Below, one piece after another: positions 54,503 to 62,963 of a DNA stretch of 64,000 nt; position 1 is the stretch's first letter; each line of letters begins with the position of its first letter. The DNA lies in contig NZ_JMIO01000006.1 of the NCBI RefSeq assembly GCF_000691865.1, forward strand, positions 62,001-126,000, read 5' to 3'. The notes beneath the pieces were generated by a model, which ran no database searches, had not been told where the DNA came from, and saw only the letters and a program-made list of their open reading frames with translations. The position numbers and the translations under genes were made by a program. The DNA comes from Methanoculleus sp. MH98A. Lineage in GTDB: Archaea; Halobacteriota; Methanomicrobia; Methanomicrobiales; Methanoculleaceae.

Positions 54503-55033
54503 TTATTCTTCTTCCTCGTAACGCTCGAAGAACGTGACCTCATCGAGGACCTTTTTCTCCTTGATCTGGATTTCCTCGGGGTATCCTGCAGGCACGAGCG
54601 AGACAAGCGTGTACTCCTCCGGGACGTTGAGGAGTTTCCGGACATCCTCGGCATAGTCCTTCTTCTCCCCCGCAACCCAGCAGGTTCCGACACCCCACGC
54701 CTGGAGCGCGAGGAGGAGCTGCATCGTCGCCGCACAGCAGTCTTCGAGGTAGTATTTCGCATCCCGCTTCCCGAAGACGGCGAAACAGATGGGCGCATCG
54801 GCGATGAACCGGGCGTTCTCGGCGAGACCGGCAATCGCCTTCAGCGTATCGCGGTTCTGGATCGTCCCGAAGAGCCAGGGCTGCTCGTTTCGCGCGGTCG
54901 GGGAAAGTCGTGCACAGTCGAGGGCGTCTTTTACAATCTTATCCTCGATAGGGCTGTCCTTGTACTTCCGCACGCTGTGCCTGCTCCGTATCACGGTGAC
55001 ACCGAGATTAACCGTTCCACCAATCGGACTCAT
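54503..55033 (-). CDS. Nitroreductase-family FMN protein
   Basis: A 176-residue protein with the FMN-binding pattern of NfsA/NfnB-type reductases: VTVIRSRHSVRKYKDSPIED, CARLSPTARNEQPWLFG, and LLALQAWGVGTCWVAGEKKD with LVPAGYPEE near the end. Such enzymes reduce nitro compounds, quinones or flavins with NAD(P)H or ferredoxin. The substrate is unknown. It converges on the DUF2115 gene. Confidence 0.88.
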   Translation of the reverse strand: MSPIGGTVNLGVTVIRSRHSVRKYKDSPIEDKIVKDALDCARLSPTARNEQPWLFGTIQNRDTLKAIAGLAENARFIADAPICFAVFGKRDAKYYLEDCCAATMQLLLALQAWGVGTCWVAGEKKDYAEDVRKLLNVPEEYTLVSLVPAGYPEEIQIKEKKVLDEVTFFERYEEEE

Positions 55034-55109
55034 GCAACGATGGTGGGCACTCCTGGCCTAAATACCTTGGGGAAATGGAGGAAGGAAGGACTCCGGCAGA
55101 AAGGCCGGC

Positions 55110-56306
55110 CTAGAAGAGGCCCCGTATCATCTCCACCATGTTCGAGAACCCCTCGACGATGACCACGGTCGGATCGATCCCGAGGACCGGGAAGATGAAG
55201 AGGAAGTAGATGATTGTCCCGAGCGTGCTCCCGACGTTCGCGAGAGCTGCAACCAGCACCACGCGGAAGAGCGGGATCCGCCGCATCTCCGCAAGAGTCT
55301 CCGCCTCGATGATCTGCCGGAATTCTCCGGCGGCGGGCTTGCGTATCTTCGCCTCGACGATGGCGGCAAACCATCCCGCCGCAAGCAGGGGGTTGAGCGA
55401 CGTCATCCAGGAGACCGCAAACGCCGTGGCGGCCGAGAGGGGATGCCCGCCGGCAACCAGGGTGAACACAGCACACAAAACCCCGTTGATCAGAACCCAG
55501 TAGAGGAGAGCGGTCAGCAGGACGTCGAGCCCCACGCCCGAGAAGGCTATCGCGGCGATCAGGAGGAGGAAGAGAATGGTGACGCCCACTCCGATGATCT
55601 TCGCCCACGGCAGGGTCTTCACCCCGGCGGTCAGAGTCGGGAGCGGCGGCAGCGTCTCCGGTGCGTCCAGATAGCGCTGCACACCCTGGATATGCCCGGC
55701 GCCGACGACGGCGAGCACCCGTTCGTACCGGCCGGTGAGCATCAGAACCTGGTGGGCCAGGTAGGCGTCCCGTTCATCGATCAGGGCCTGTGCGCCCCGG
55801 GGAGAGAACTTCCTGAACTCCTCCATGGCGGCGCTCACGACGTCCTGGTCCGTGAACTCGTCGACGTCGATCTTCTGCCCCTCGACACTCACGAGCGAAT
55901 AGATCAGGGCTCCGATGAGTTTGATCTTCTCCCAGATACCCATCCGGCCCCAGAACCGGGCAAGTGTGATCCGGATATCCCGGTCGATGAGCGCCACGGG
56001 CTTCTGGTGCGCCTCGGCCTCCTCGACGGCGGCGAGCATCTCGGCACCGGGCTTCACGCCGGTTTCTGCGCCGATCCGCTGCTGGATGTAGGTGAGCACC
56101 CACTGAACGAGGAGCTGGCCGAAGTTCCCGCTTTTCAGGATCTCCCCCACCGAGGGTTCGGCCGCCTCCTCTCTGAGCGATATGAACCTCCCCCGGTCGA
56201 GCTCGACGCCGACGATATCGGGCTGAAACTCCTCGATGGCGGATCGGACTTCTTCAACGCTCTTCCGCGAGACGTGCGCCGTCCCGACAAGGCGGATCTC
56301 AGTCAT
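55110..56306 (-). CDS. TraB-family membrane protein
   Basis: A 398-residue protein. Its soluble N-terminal half has IRLVGTAHVSRKSVEEVRSA, GVELDRGRFISLR, and VVGAGHIQGVQRYLDAP, the GTAHxS and GAGH motifs of the TraB/PrgY/GumN metal-dependent fold. It is followed by about five membrane helices from residue 230 on. In enterococci TraB shuts off a peptide pheromone; in archaea the role is unknown, perhaps a membrane-bound peptidase. The stop of the YkgJ gene overlaps its start by eight bases. Confidence 0.87.
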   Translation of the reverse strand: MTEIRLVGTAHVSRKSVEEVRSAIEEFQPDIVGVELDRGRFISLREEAAEPSVGEILKSGNFGQLLVQWVLTYIQQRIGAETGVKPGAEMLAAVEEAEAHQKPVALIDRDIRITLARFWGRMGIWEKIKLIGALIYSLVSVEGQKIDVDEFTDQDVVSAAMEEFRKFSPRGAQALIDERDAYLAHQVLMLTGRYERVLAVVGAGHIQGVQRYLDAPETLPPLPTLTAGVKTLPWAKIIGVGVTILFLLLIAAIAFSGVGLDVLLTALLYWVLINGVLCAVFTLVAGGHPLSAATAFAVSWMTSLNPLLAAGWFAAIVEAKIRKPAAGEFRQIIEAETLAEMRRIPLFRVVLVAALANVGSTLGTIIYFLFIFPVLGIDPTVVIVEGFSNMVEMIRGLF

Positions 56307-56841
56307 CGAGCACCTTCACACCTTCGCTGTCGATCACGGCGCGCTTCCCCGGCGGCACCGTCGCTTCATGGAAGACGGCGCGGATACCGGCCTCCTCTAC
56401 CGCCTCGGCGGCCTGCCGCCTGCAGAGGTCGGCCGCCGCATCGAGCGCATCGAGAGGAGTGAGCGGCGCACCGAGGCCGGGGCACTCCGATACCGCAAGG
56501 TCGTCGTCCACCAGCATGAAGGGGTAGGTGCGGCAGATCCAGGGGCGGTGAGCGTAGATCGAGCACCGCCCGTCCCGGAGGAAGATGCAGGCATCGGCCG
56601 TTCGCCTGAGACACCATGCAAGGGTGTACTCGGCGCCGTTCCCGGCATCGATAAAGTCGGGATAGGGCTCGGCAACCTCGTCCCAGGCCATACCGGTCGC
56701 CGCCATGATTGCCCGGACCTCGGCAGGGCTCACCAGCACGAGGTTCGAGTCCTCCGCAACCCGCCGGCAGCAGGCGCCGCACCCCCTGCAGCGAAATCCA
56801 ATCGACCCGAGTTGAGCCGCAACGTCATCTACTCCGAGCAT
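56299..56841 (-). CDS. YkgJ-type cysteine-cluster protein
   Basis: A 180-residue protein with the zinc or iron chelating Cys pattern of the YkgJ (PF03692) family: GFRCRGCGACCRRVAEDSNL, then ACIFLRDGRCSIYAHRPWIC with RTYPFM after it. The role is unknown; members often sit near metalloenzyme genes. Its start overlaps the end of the guaA-A gene (56829), and its end overlaps traB by eight bases, so the three genes form a run. Confidence 0.85.
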   Translation of the reverse strand: MLGVDDVAAQLGSIGFRCRGCGACCRRVAEDSNLVLVSPAEVRAIMAATGMAWDEVAEPYPDFIDAGNGAEYTLAWCLRRTADACIFLRDGRCSIYAHRPWICRTYPFMLVDDDLAVSECPGLGAPLTPLDALDAAADLCRRQAAEAVEEAGIRAVFHEATVPPGKRAVIDSEGVKVLDD

Positions 56842-57383
56842 ATCCTGTCAAAATTCTCAAAGAGAAGCCGTCCGTTGACGGTATGGCTGACCTCCGGGTG
56901 CCACTGGATGCCGTAGAGGTGTTCATCGGGAGATGCGATCGCTTCCACGCCGCAGATGGATGATTTTGCAAGCCGGACAAACCCTTCCGGCACAACCGAG
57001 ACCTCATCCGCGTGCGATGCCCATACCTGCATCCGGTCGGAGTAGCCCTGGAGGAGGGGGCTTTGTTCGAGGATCTCAACCTCGACCGCACCGAACCCGC
57101 CGCTCGCACCCCGGCGGATCGCACCCCCGCGGGCCGTCGCCATGATGTGGAGCCCGAGACAGATGCCGAGAACAGGAAGACCGAGGTCAAGGTACGCAGA
57201 GGCGACGCCGGCGCGCTCAAGGGTCGGACCGCCACCGAGGACGATGCCCCGGCAGCCCCGGGCGACCTCGGCCGGCGGGGTCTCATTCGAGACCATCGTG
57301 GCCTCGATATCCATGTCACGGAGCGTCCGGAGGATCAGGTGGTTGAACTGTCCGTGATTGTTGACCACATAGAGTGGAAGCAT
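56829..57383 (-). CDS. guaAA: GMP synthase glutamine amidotransferase subunit A
   Basis: A 184-residue class I glutamine amidotransferase: the nucleophile Cys75 in VLGICLGLHIM, and the His/Glu pair in IQWHPEVSHT (about 162 and 164). It feeds ammonia to the separate ATP-pyrophosphatase subunit GuaAB; the split into two genes is typical of archaea. The first residues MLPLYVVNNHGQFNHL fit archaeal GuaAA. It overlaps the YkgJ gene by 13 bases. Confidence 0.92.
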   Translation of the reverse strand: MLPLYVVNNHGQFNHLILRTLRDMDIEATMVSNETPPAEVARGCRGIVLGGGPTLERAGVASAYLDLGLPVLGICLGLHIMATARGGAIRRGASGGFGAVEVEILEQSPLLQGYSDRMQVWASHADEVSVVPEGFVRLAKSSICGVEAIASPDEHLYGIQWHPEVSHTVNGRLLFENFDRICSE

Positions 57384-57421
57384 TGCTTATAGATGGATGC
57401 AAAAAGGTAATAGTCCTTCCC

Positions 57422-58438
57422 TCAGGCATACTTCCCGACGAAATCGAAGACTTTTCGGGAGATCTCTTCGGGCTCGTGACCCATGAGGTACGCGAGCGTC
57501 AGGGCCCCTCCGGCCCCCATCCCCTCCTTGACTTCGCCGATGCAGTAGCGGGCGAGCCCGACGTGCCCGAGCTCGGCGAAGTTCGGGTCGACGTAGTACG
57601 CGGCGGTGCCGACGTCGGCAACCGACCGGACGAACCCGGCGGACGGATCGTCCCTGACGTAGACCGTCGTCGCAAGACCGGGCACCCGTCTTCCGAGCGC
57701 TTTCAGGACGGCCGCAACGGCAAGCATCTGGGTTCCGCCGGCAAAGAGGATCTTGCCGGAGTAGGCGCTCGCGATCCCTGCAGCGACCGGCATCATGGGA
57801 TCGCCGGCGGCGCGGAGGATCTCGAGAGGCTCTTTCGCACCGGTCGCATCGATCCGGGCGAGCGCTTCCCGGCAGACGGCGTCTTTCAGTCCAAGAGGGT
57901 TCTCTACAAACGCGCTGCTGACCGAGGCGTCGTAGCCGAGCGCCCGCAGAACGCAGAGGGCGGTGGTCGTCCCGCCGGGAACGCACTCCCCGAGCATCAA
58001 GAAATCACTGTACTGCGCAAGAAGCCGACCGACCGCTTCGCCCCGCTCGAAGAGGAGCGCCGCCTGCGGCACCGCGTCCTCCGTCCTCGGATCGCCCCCG
58101 GGGCTCCCGTAGACGTCGATGCAGGGGACGGTTGGCGTATGGGCGAGCCCCGCGTTGATGATGACGGGGGCAAGCCCGGTCAGCTCTACCATGGAGCGGG
58201 TGATGGTCGCGGGCGTCGGGCAGCCGGTGGGGGTGTTCGGCCGGGCCGCGACACTCGTGATCGCGCCGGTCGTGACGAGCTCCGCATCCAGGTTCGGGGT
58301 GAGCAGAGTCTTTTCGGGGGTCGGCCCGGCTCCCGATATGCCGGGGACGGTGGAGAGCATGGTGTTGCCGAGGACAAGCGCCAGCATCGGGCGCTCGGGC
58401 CTTATCTCGGGGTCTTCTGAGAGGAACGGGTTGGACAT
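57422..58438 (-). CDS. cobT: Nicotinate mononucleotide-dependent phosphoribosyltransferase, archaeal CobT type
   Basis: A 338-residue protein of the archaeal CobT group, distinct from the usual bacterial form: LALVLGNTMLSTVPGISGAG, GAITSVAARPNTPTGCPTPA, APVIINAGLAHTPTVPCIDV, and GIASAYSGKILFAGGTQM. It activates the lower-ligand base (5,6-dimethylbenzimidazole or another) of the cobamide as alpha-ribazole phosphate. ATG 58438 is chosen; the frame is open upstream to 58567. The cobZ-cobS pair reads divergently from 58762. Confidence 0.85.
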   Translation of the reverse strand: MSNPFLSEDPEIRPERPMLALVLGNTMLSTVPGISGAGPTPEKTLLTPNLDAELVTTGAITSVAARPNTPTGCPTPATITRSMVELTGLAPVIINAGLAHTPTVPCIDVYGSPGGDPRTEDAVPQAALLFERGEAVGRLLAQYSDFLMLGECVPGGTTTALCVLRALGYDASVSSAFVENPLGLKDAVCREALARIDATGAKEPLEILRAAGDPMMPVAAGIASAYSGKILFAGGTQMLAVAAVLKALGRRVPGLATTVYVRDDPSAGFVRSVADVGTAAYYVDPNFAELGHVGLARYCIGEVKEGMGAGGALTLAYLMGHEPEEISRKVFDFVGKYA

Positions 58439-58563
58439 TATGTACAGGGTAGGCGCCGCGGGATAGAAGAGGTTGCGGTCAGCGGCCCGGCCCGTGCCCT
58501 TTGATCGCTCGAACACCAGAGGCCCCTTGCACAAGCGTGATCTCATGGCAATGTCATACGAGT

Positions 58564-58626
58564 TCACGCGAAACCGCGAAGTCAGAGCATTGATAGGCTC
58601 TTCGCGTTCTTCGCGGCTTCGCGTGA
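58564..58626. repeat. Imperfect inverted repeat with GCGAA units
   Basis: TCACGCGAAACCGCGAAG (58564-58581) pairs with CTTCGCGGCTTCGCGTGA (58609-58626) with one mismatch in 18, around a 27-base spacer. It could form a long hairpin between the divergent cobT and cobZ-cobS genes. GCGAA echoes the loop sequence of the composite repeats, but the layout differs. Confidence 0.5.
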
Positions 58627-58761
58627 GACTGAGCCCCCCTCTCTCACTGTGCCTCGCGCCGAATCAGACTCAAGCTCCACTCGAAACTCTTCGGGGTTCT
58701 CGAACACCGGCAGTCGTTAAATCCAAACGCCGAAATACCTCAGGGCTCCAATACCTGAACA

Positions 58762-59205
58762 ATGTTCGAGATAGAGCGCAGGCTGGAAGAGAAGGGCATC
58801 GTAAGGAGAGATATCGTCGGCGCCGCGATGGAACTCTACGTCCCCCACGGGATAGGGGCGGATGAGGCCGCGCGCAGGCTTGACGCAAAGATCGTGAAGG
58901 CGCTTGAGGATCCAAACATATCATCGCTCCTCCTCGGGGCCCTCCTGCTCGAGGACGAACTCTACGTGAAGCGGAAAGACTCCGAGATCGCCGACGACCC
59001 GGTCTTCCTCCTCTCCGACGAGATCATCGGGACGGCCATCGCCGAGGTGATCGGGGGGACCTACGCACGGTTCGAGTTCACCCGCTACGACCAGAAGAAG
59101 CCGGGGATCCTGAGCAAACTCGGGCCGTTCCTCGACGACGCCGTCGCCGGGCTGATCGCCGGCTGCACGTCGCGCCTCTACAGCGAGTCGATGGGATCGA
59201 TGTGA
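58762..59205 (+). CDS. cobZ: CobZ-like alpha-ribazole-5'-phosphate phosphatase (PgpA family)
   Basis: A 147-residue protein of the phosphatidylglycerophosphatase A type: KIVKALEDPNISSLLLGALL, FLLSDEIIGTAIAEVIGGTY and FLDDAVAGLIAGCTSRLY with the acidic residues of the active site. In Methanosarcina a PgpA-like protein (CobZ) is a non-orthologous replacement for CobC. Direct coupling to cobS (GTGA overlap) and the divergent cobT support that role here. The alternative is a true PgpA in lipid synthesis. Confidence 0.8.
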   Translation: MFEIERRLEEKGIVRRDIVGAAMELYVPHGIGADEAARRLDAKIVKALEDPNISSLLLGALLLEDELYVKRKDSEIADDPVFLLSDEIIGTAIAEVIGGTYARFEFTRYDQKKPGILSKLGPFLDDAVAGLIAGCTSRLYSESMGSM

Positions 59206-59912
59206 AGTCCGTCGTTGCCCTCCTGCAGTTCTGCACCTCGCTCCCACTCGGGAGACCGGTCGACTTCGAGCACTTCGCCCGCCGCTCCTACCTCTACCCG
59301 CTCGCCGGGTACGTCATCGGCGGGGTAGCGGCAGGCATCACCTGCTGGATAGCATCCCCCGTGGTGGGCGCGGCCGTCGCCGTCGCCGTGGTGCTTCTCC
59401 TCTCCGGGTGCAACCACTTCGACGGGCTGCTGGACTTCGGCGACGGGCTCATGGCTCACGGGAGCCGGGAGAAGAGGGTCGCGGCCATGACCGACCGGAC
59501 GACCGGGGCCGGGGCCGTTGCGGCGGGGATCATCGTCACACTTCTCTTGTTCGCCGGACTCCAGACCGCTGCAAACCTCCCGGCGGCCATCCTCATCGCC
59601 GAAGTCTGCGCGAAGGTCGCGATGTCCTTGCTCACCACGCTCGGCACGCCGTTCCGGGAGGGGATCCACTCCTACCTTCATGGGTTTGCAAAACCGTGGT
59701 TCCCGGTACCGGCCATCCTGCTCGCGCTTCCGCTCTTCCTGCTGCCGGTGCCGCAGATAACGATCGCGCTCGCCCTCGCAGCCACGGCCGTCATCGCCGC
59801 ACTGATGCTCGCCCTCGCCCGGCGGCTCTTCGGCGGCGTCAATGGCGACGTCGTCGGCGCCGCAAACGAGATCGTTCGGGCAGGGATCATTCTCCTCCTC
59901 GTTCTCCCGTAA
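59202..59912 (+). CDS. cobS: Adenosylcobinamide-GDP ribazoletransferase
   Basis: A 236-residue integral membrane protein with about six helices. The typical start VVALLQFCTSLPLGRPVDFE (normally LxxLQFLTRxPxG) and the conserved acidic loop CNHFDGLLDFGDGLMAHGSR with EKRVAAMTDRTTGAGA are seen. It joins activated cobinamide to alpha-ribazole (phosphate), the last assembly step of cobalamin. The GTG start overlaps cobZ (GTGA). Confidence 0.92.
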   Translation: MKSVVALLQFCTSLPLGRPVDFEHFARRSYLYPLAGYVIGGVAAGITCWIASPVVGAAVAVAVVLLLSGCNHFDGLLDFGDGLMAHGSREKRVAAMTDRTTGAGAVAAGIIVTLLLFAGLQTAANLPAAILIAEVCAKVAMSLLTTLGTPFREGIHSYLHGFAKPWFPVPAILLALPLFLLPVPQITIALALAATAVIAALMLALARRLFGGVNGDVVGAANEIVRAGIILLLVLP

Positions 59913-59949
59913 TCACCTTTTTTACCCCGGCGACCGCTACTATTGTAGA

Positions 59950-60828
59950 ATGATGCAGGACCGTACTCTCTACTCACGGGGAGGGATTATCACCGAGCGG
60001 AACGCGGACTATGCGACGGTACGGCTGCGGGTCCCGGCGGGGGTCCTCTCCGCGGCGCAGGTCAAGCAACTCGCAAAAATCAGCGAGAAATACGGCGACG
60101 GCTCGCTCCACCTCACCATGCGCCAGACGGTGGAGATCCCGCACGTGAACCCCGATAACCTCGTAATAATCGCAAAGGCCCTCGAGAAGAACGGGACGCC
60201 CATCGGGGCGGAGCAGAACGAGGTCGTCAACATCATGGCCTGTCCGGGCACGGAACGGTGCAAGTACGCCAACTGCGAGACGATCGATCTCGCCCGGAAG
60301 ATCGACGAGCGGGTATTCGGCAAGGAACTCCCGATACGGCTCCGCATCGCCATATCCGGCTGCACCTACATGTGCAACAGCCCGCTCTTAAACGACATCG
60401 GGATCATCGGCAGGATCCGGCCGCTGCGTATCGAGGGACTCTGCACGGGGTGCGGCACCTGCGTGGAGTACTGCAAGCAGTGCGCCATAGCACTCAAGAA
60501 CGGCATATCGGTTCTCGACGAGAGCAAATGCGTCCAGTGCGGCATCTGCATCCACTCCTGTCCCTATAACCTCCTGAAGTCCGAGTACGCCCACTACCAG
60601 ATCACGGTCGGGGGCCGGCGCGGAGCCTCTCCCGCCGCAGGAAGGGAACTCGTCACCGTCGAGACCGAGGAGGAGGTCGTCGAGGTCGTCGACCGTATCG
60701 TCTACTGGGTCTACCGCACCGCATGGAGCGGCCGGCCCCTCGCCGACCAGATGGACGAGATTGGATACGATAAGTTCGCAGAGGAGATCCGAAAAGAGTT
60801 CGGGCCGGAAGTCCCGGCAGCGGAGTAA
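59950..60828 (+). CDS. Siroheme Fe-S sulfite/nitrite reductase-like protein (methanogen small group)
   Basis: A 293-residue protein. The cluster-siroheme ligands are Cys98 and Cys104 (ACPGTERC, C-x5-C) and Cys138 and Cys142 (GCTYMC, C-x3-C). A ferredoxin insert with two [4Fe-4S] sites follows (CTGCGTCVEYC and CVQCGICIHSC). This is the layout of the small Dsr-like proteins of methanogens, related to the C-terminal half of F420-dependent sulfite reductase but lacking the F420 domain. Probable roles are sulfite reduction for assimilation or detoxification; the electron donor is unknown. Confidence 0.86.
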   Translation: MMQDRTLYSRGGIITERNADYATVRLRVPAGVLSAAQVKQLAKISEKYGDGSLHLTMRQTVEIPHVNPDNLVIIAKALEKNGTPIGAEQNEVVNIMACPGTERCKYANCETIDLARKIDERVFGKELPIRLRIAISGCTYMCNSPLLNDIGIIGRIRPLRIEGLCTGCGTCVEYCKQCAIALKNGISVLDESKCVQCGICIHSCPYNLLKSEYAHYQITVGGRRGASPAAGRELVTVETEEEVVEVVDRIVYWVYRTAWSGRPLADQMDEIGYDKFAEEIRKEFGPEVPAAE

Positions 60829-60852
60829 CAAAGGAGAGTCCGGCGCCGGGAT

Positions 60853-61155
60853 CTAGCGGCCGTACATCGAAGAGAACCCTTCACCCGCGTCGTCCTCACA
60901 CTCGATAGCAGTGCCGTCCCGGACAAGGGTGTTGAACATCATGGCTGCGTTTAACAGATTCTCGTCGGGGTTGCCGCCCTGCCGGACACCGGAGAGAGCC
61001 TGGCGCTGCGGCGTCGGGATCGTCCGTTTGCCCACCCGGACACCCGCACAGTGCCTGCAGTAACCACAGTGGGAGTGGACCGACACCTCGCGATCTGCGC
61101 ATGTCACCGTCACCCGGTCACTTGCATCGTCACGGTGAAACTCAAGTATCTTCAT
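60853..61155 (-). CDS. Small cysteine-rich hypothetical protein (100 aa)
   Basis: A 100-residue protein with VTVTCADREVSVHSHCGYCR / HCAGVR, giving Cys19, Cys30, Cys33 and Cys36, a plausible zinc or Fe-S ligand set. A conserved looking basic segment RTIPTPQRQALSGVRQGGNP and an acidic end follow. I do not recognise the family. The start ATG 61155 is chosen at the natural N-terminus; the frame is open to 61584. It is divergent from the aEF-1A gene and shares its upstream region. Confidence 0.65.
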   Translation of the reverse strand: MKILEFHRDDASDRVTVTCADREVSVHSHCGYCRHCAGVRVGKRTIPTPQRQALSGVRQGGNPDENLLNAAMMFNTLVRDGTAIECEDDAGEGFSSMYGR

Positions 61156-61245
61156 GGTACGAGGAACGTAGATTTCCCGAGAATAAGATTCTGTCGATTG
61201 CCGGGGGTTTTTGGAGGATGCGCGGTATCGACGCGCATAGAAATG

Positions 61246-61253
61246 CTTTATAT
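61246..61253 (+). promoter_or_regulatory. Strong TATA box for the aEF-1A/rpsJ unit
   Basis: CTTTATAT with a purine-rich BRE-like AAATG ahead, placing the start near 61276 and giving a leader of about 58 bases. A second AT-rich box (TGTATAAGATA, about 61266-61276) follows. Confidence 0.6.
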
Positions 61254-61333
61254 GGTAGACGTCATATGTATAAGATACTCGCATAAGCAGGCTGTTCGAG
61301 CTGACAGGCCTATTTGAGTGGAGGATACAAACT

Positions 61334-62611
61334 ATGGCAGCTGAGAAGCCCCACATGAATTTAGCAGTTATCGGACACATCGACCACGGGAAGTCTACCA
61401 CCGTCGGTCGGTTACTCTTTGAGACCGGAACCGTACCGCCCCACATCATCGAGTCGTTCAGGAAGGAGGCCGAATCCAAGGGTAAGGGCTCGTTCGAGTT
61501 CGCCTGGGTCATGGACAGCCTCAAGGAAGAGCGTGAGCGCGGTATCACCATCGATATCGCCCACAAGCGGTTCGACACGGACAAGTACTACTTCACCGTC
61601 GTGGACTGCCCCGGGCACCGTGACTTCGTCAAGAACATGATCACGGGCGCATCCCAGGCAGACGCTGCACTGCTGGTCGTCGCCGCACCCGACGGCGTGA
61701 TGGAGCAGACCAAGGAGCACGTCTTCCTTTCCCGTACGCTCGGCATCAACCAGCTGATCATCGGCATCAACAAGATGGATGCCGCCAAGTACGACGAGAA
61801 GCGCTACAACGAGGTCAAGGAACAGCTCTCCCAGCTGCTCAAGATGGTCGGCTACAAGCCCGACGACATCAGTTTCATCCCGATGAGCGCGTTCGTCGGC
61901 GACAACATCGCGAAGAAGAGCGAGAACACTCCCTGGTACAAGGGCCCGACGGTGCTCGACGCACTCAACGCGCTCAGCGAGCCCGAAAAGCCCACGAACC
62001 TGCCCATGCGTCTCCCCATCCAGGACGTCTACTCCATCTCCGGTATCGGAACCGTGCCCGTCGGCCGCGTCGAAACCGGTATCATGAAGAAGGGAATGAA
62101 GGTCAGCTTCATGCCCGCGAACAAGGAAGGTGAGGTCAAGTCCATCGAGATGCACCACGAGGAGATCCCGCAGGCACTCCCCGGCGACAACGTCGGGTTC
62201 AACGTCCGTGGTATCGGCAAGGGTGACATCCGCCGTGGCGACGTCTGCGGTCCCTCCGACGTCCCGCCGACCGTTGCAGAGGAGTTCATCGCGCAGGTCG
62301 TCGTGCTCCACCACCCGAGCGCCCTGACCGTGGGGTACACCCCGGTCTTCCACTGCCACACCGCCCAGATCGCATGCTCCTTCGTCGAGCTCATGAAGAA
62401 ACTCGACCCGCGGACCGGCCAGGTCAAGGAAGAGAACCCCACGTTCCTCAAGACCGGCGACGCTGCAATCGTCAAGATCAGGCCCACCCAGCCCATGGTC
62501 ATCGAGAAGGTCAAAGAGATCCCGCAGCTCGGCAGGTTCGCCGTCCGTGATATGGGATCCACCATTGCGGCAGGCGTATGCATGGACATCACGCCCAAGC
62601 AGATGAGATAA
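61334..62611 (+). CDS. tuf: Translation elongation factor 1A (aEF-1A)
   Basis: A 425-residue GTPase. G1 [20 protein letters not shown]2 [13 protein letters not shown]3 [20 protein letters not shown] and G4 [10 protein letters not shown] are intact, as are the two beta-barrel domains ([20 protein letters not shown]). It delivers aminoacyl-tRNA to the ribosome. The codon use is the most regular in the window, and a strong promoter precedes it, as expected of a highly expressed gene. Confidence 0.97.
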   Translation: MAAEKPHMNLAVIGHIDHGKSTTVGRLLFETGTVPPHIIESFRKEAESKGKGSFEFAWVMDSLKEERERGITIDIAHKRFDTDKYYFTVVDCPGHRDFVKNMITGASQADAALLVVAAPDGVMEQTKEHVFLSRTLGINQLIIGINKMDAAKYDEKRYNEVKEQLSQLLKMVGYKPDDISFIPMSAFVGDNIAKKSENTPWYKGPTVLDALNALSEPEKPTNLPMRLPIQDVYSISGIGTVPVGRVETGIMKKGMKVSFMPANKEGEVKSIEMHHEEIPQALPGDNVGFNVRGIGKGDIRRGDVCGPSDVPPTVAEEFIAQVVVLHHPSALTVGYTPVFHCHTAQIACSFVELMKKLDPRTGQVKEENPTFLKTGDAAIVKIRPTQPMVIEKVKEIPQLGRFAVRDMGSTIAAGVCMDITPKQMR

Positions 62612-62642
62612 GAAGGTACCTATAATTTTTTGGTGGTTAAAC

Positions 62643-62951
62643 ATGCAGAAGGCCAGAATACGTCTTTCCGGAACCGACTTCGAAAAAATCGAGATGGTCT
62701 GCGACCGGATCAAAGAGATAGCAGAGCGTACCGGCGTCAATCTGGCAGGTCCGATCCCGCTGCCCACGAAGAAACTCGTGGTCCCCACCAGGAAGAGCCC
62801 TGACGGCGAAGGTACCGCAACCTGGGATCGCTGGCAGATGCGGGTGCACAAGAGGCTCATCGACATCGATGCCGACGAGCGTGCGCTGCGCCAGCTGATG
62901 CGCATTCAGGTTCCAAAAGACATCGGCATTGAGATTGTGCTGGAGAGTTGA
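62643..62951 (+). CDS. rpsJ: 30S ribosomal protein S10
   Basis: A 102-residue protein, [20 protein letters not shown], with [20 protein letters not shown] and [20 protein letters not shown], which is the archaeal/eukaryotic uS10 form. It follows aEF-1A by about 30 bases, a gene order common in archaea. Confidence 0.97.
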   Translation: MQKARIRLSGTDFEKIEMVCDRIKEIAERTGVNLAGPIPLPTKKLVVPTRKSPDGEGTATWDRWQMRVHKRLIDIDADERALRQLMRIQVPKDIGIEIVLES

Positions 62952-62963
62952 GGTGAGTGCGGC

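Noticed and set aside
58762-59205. Calling the PgpA-type gene a lipid phosphatase
   Set aside because: The overlap with cobS and the divergent cobT favour CobZ. The lipid role is kept only as an alternative.
61412-62905. A 497-codon frame antisense to aEF-1A
   Set aside because: Overlaps a certain gene; its composition (Asp/Val/Leu-rich) is typical of an antisense translation.
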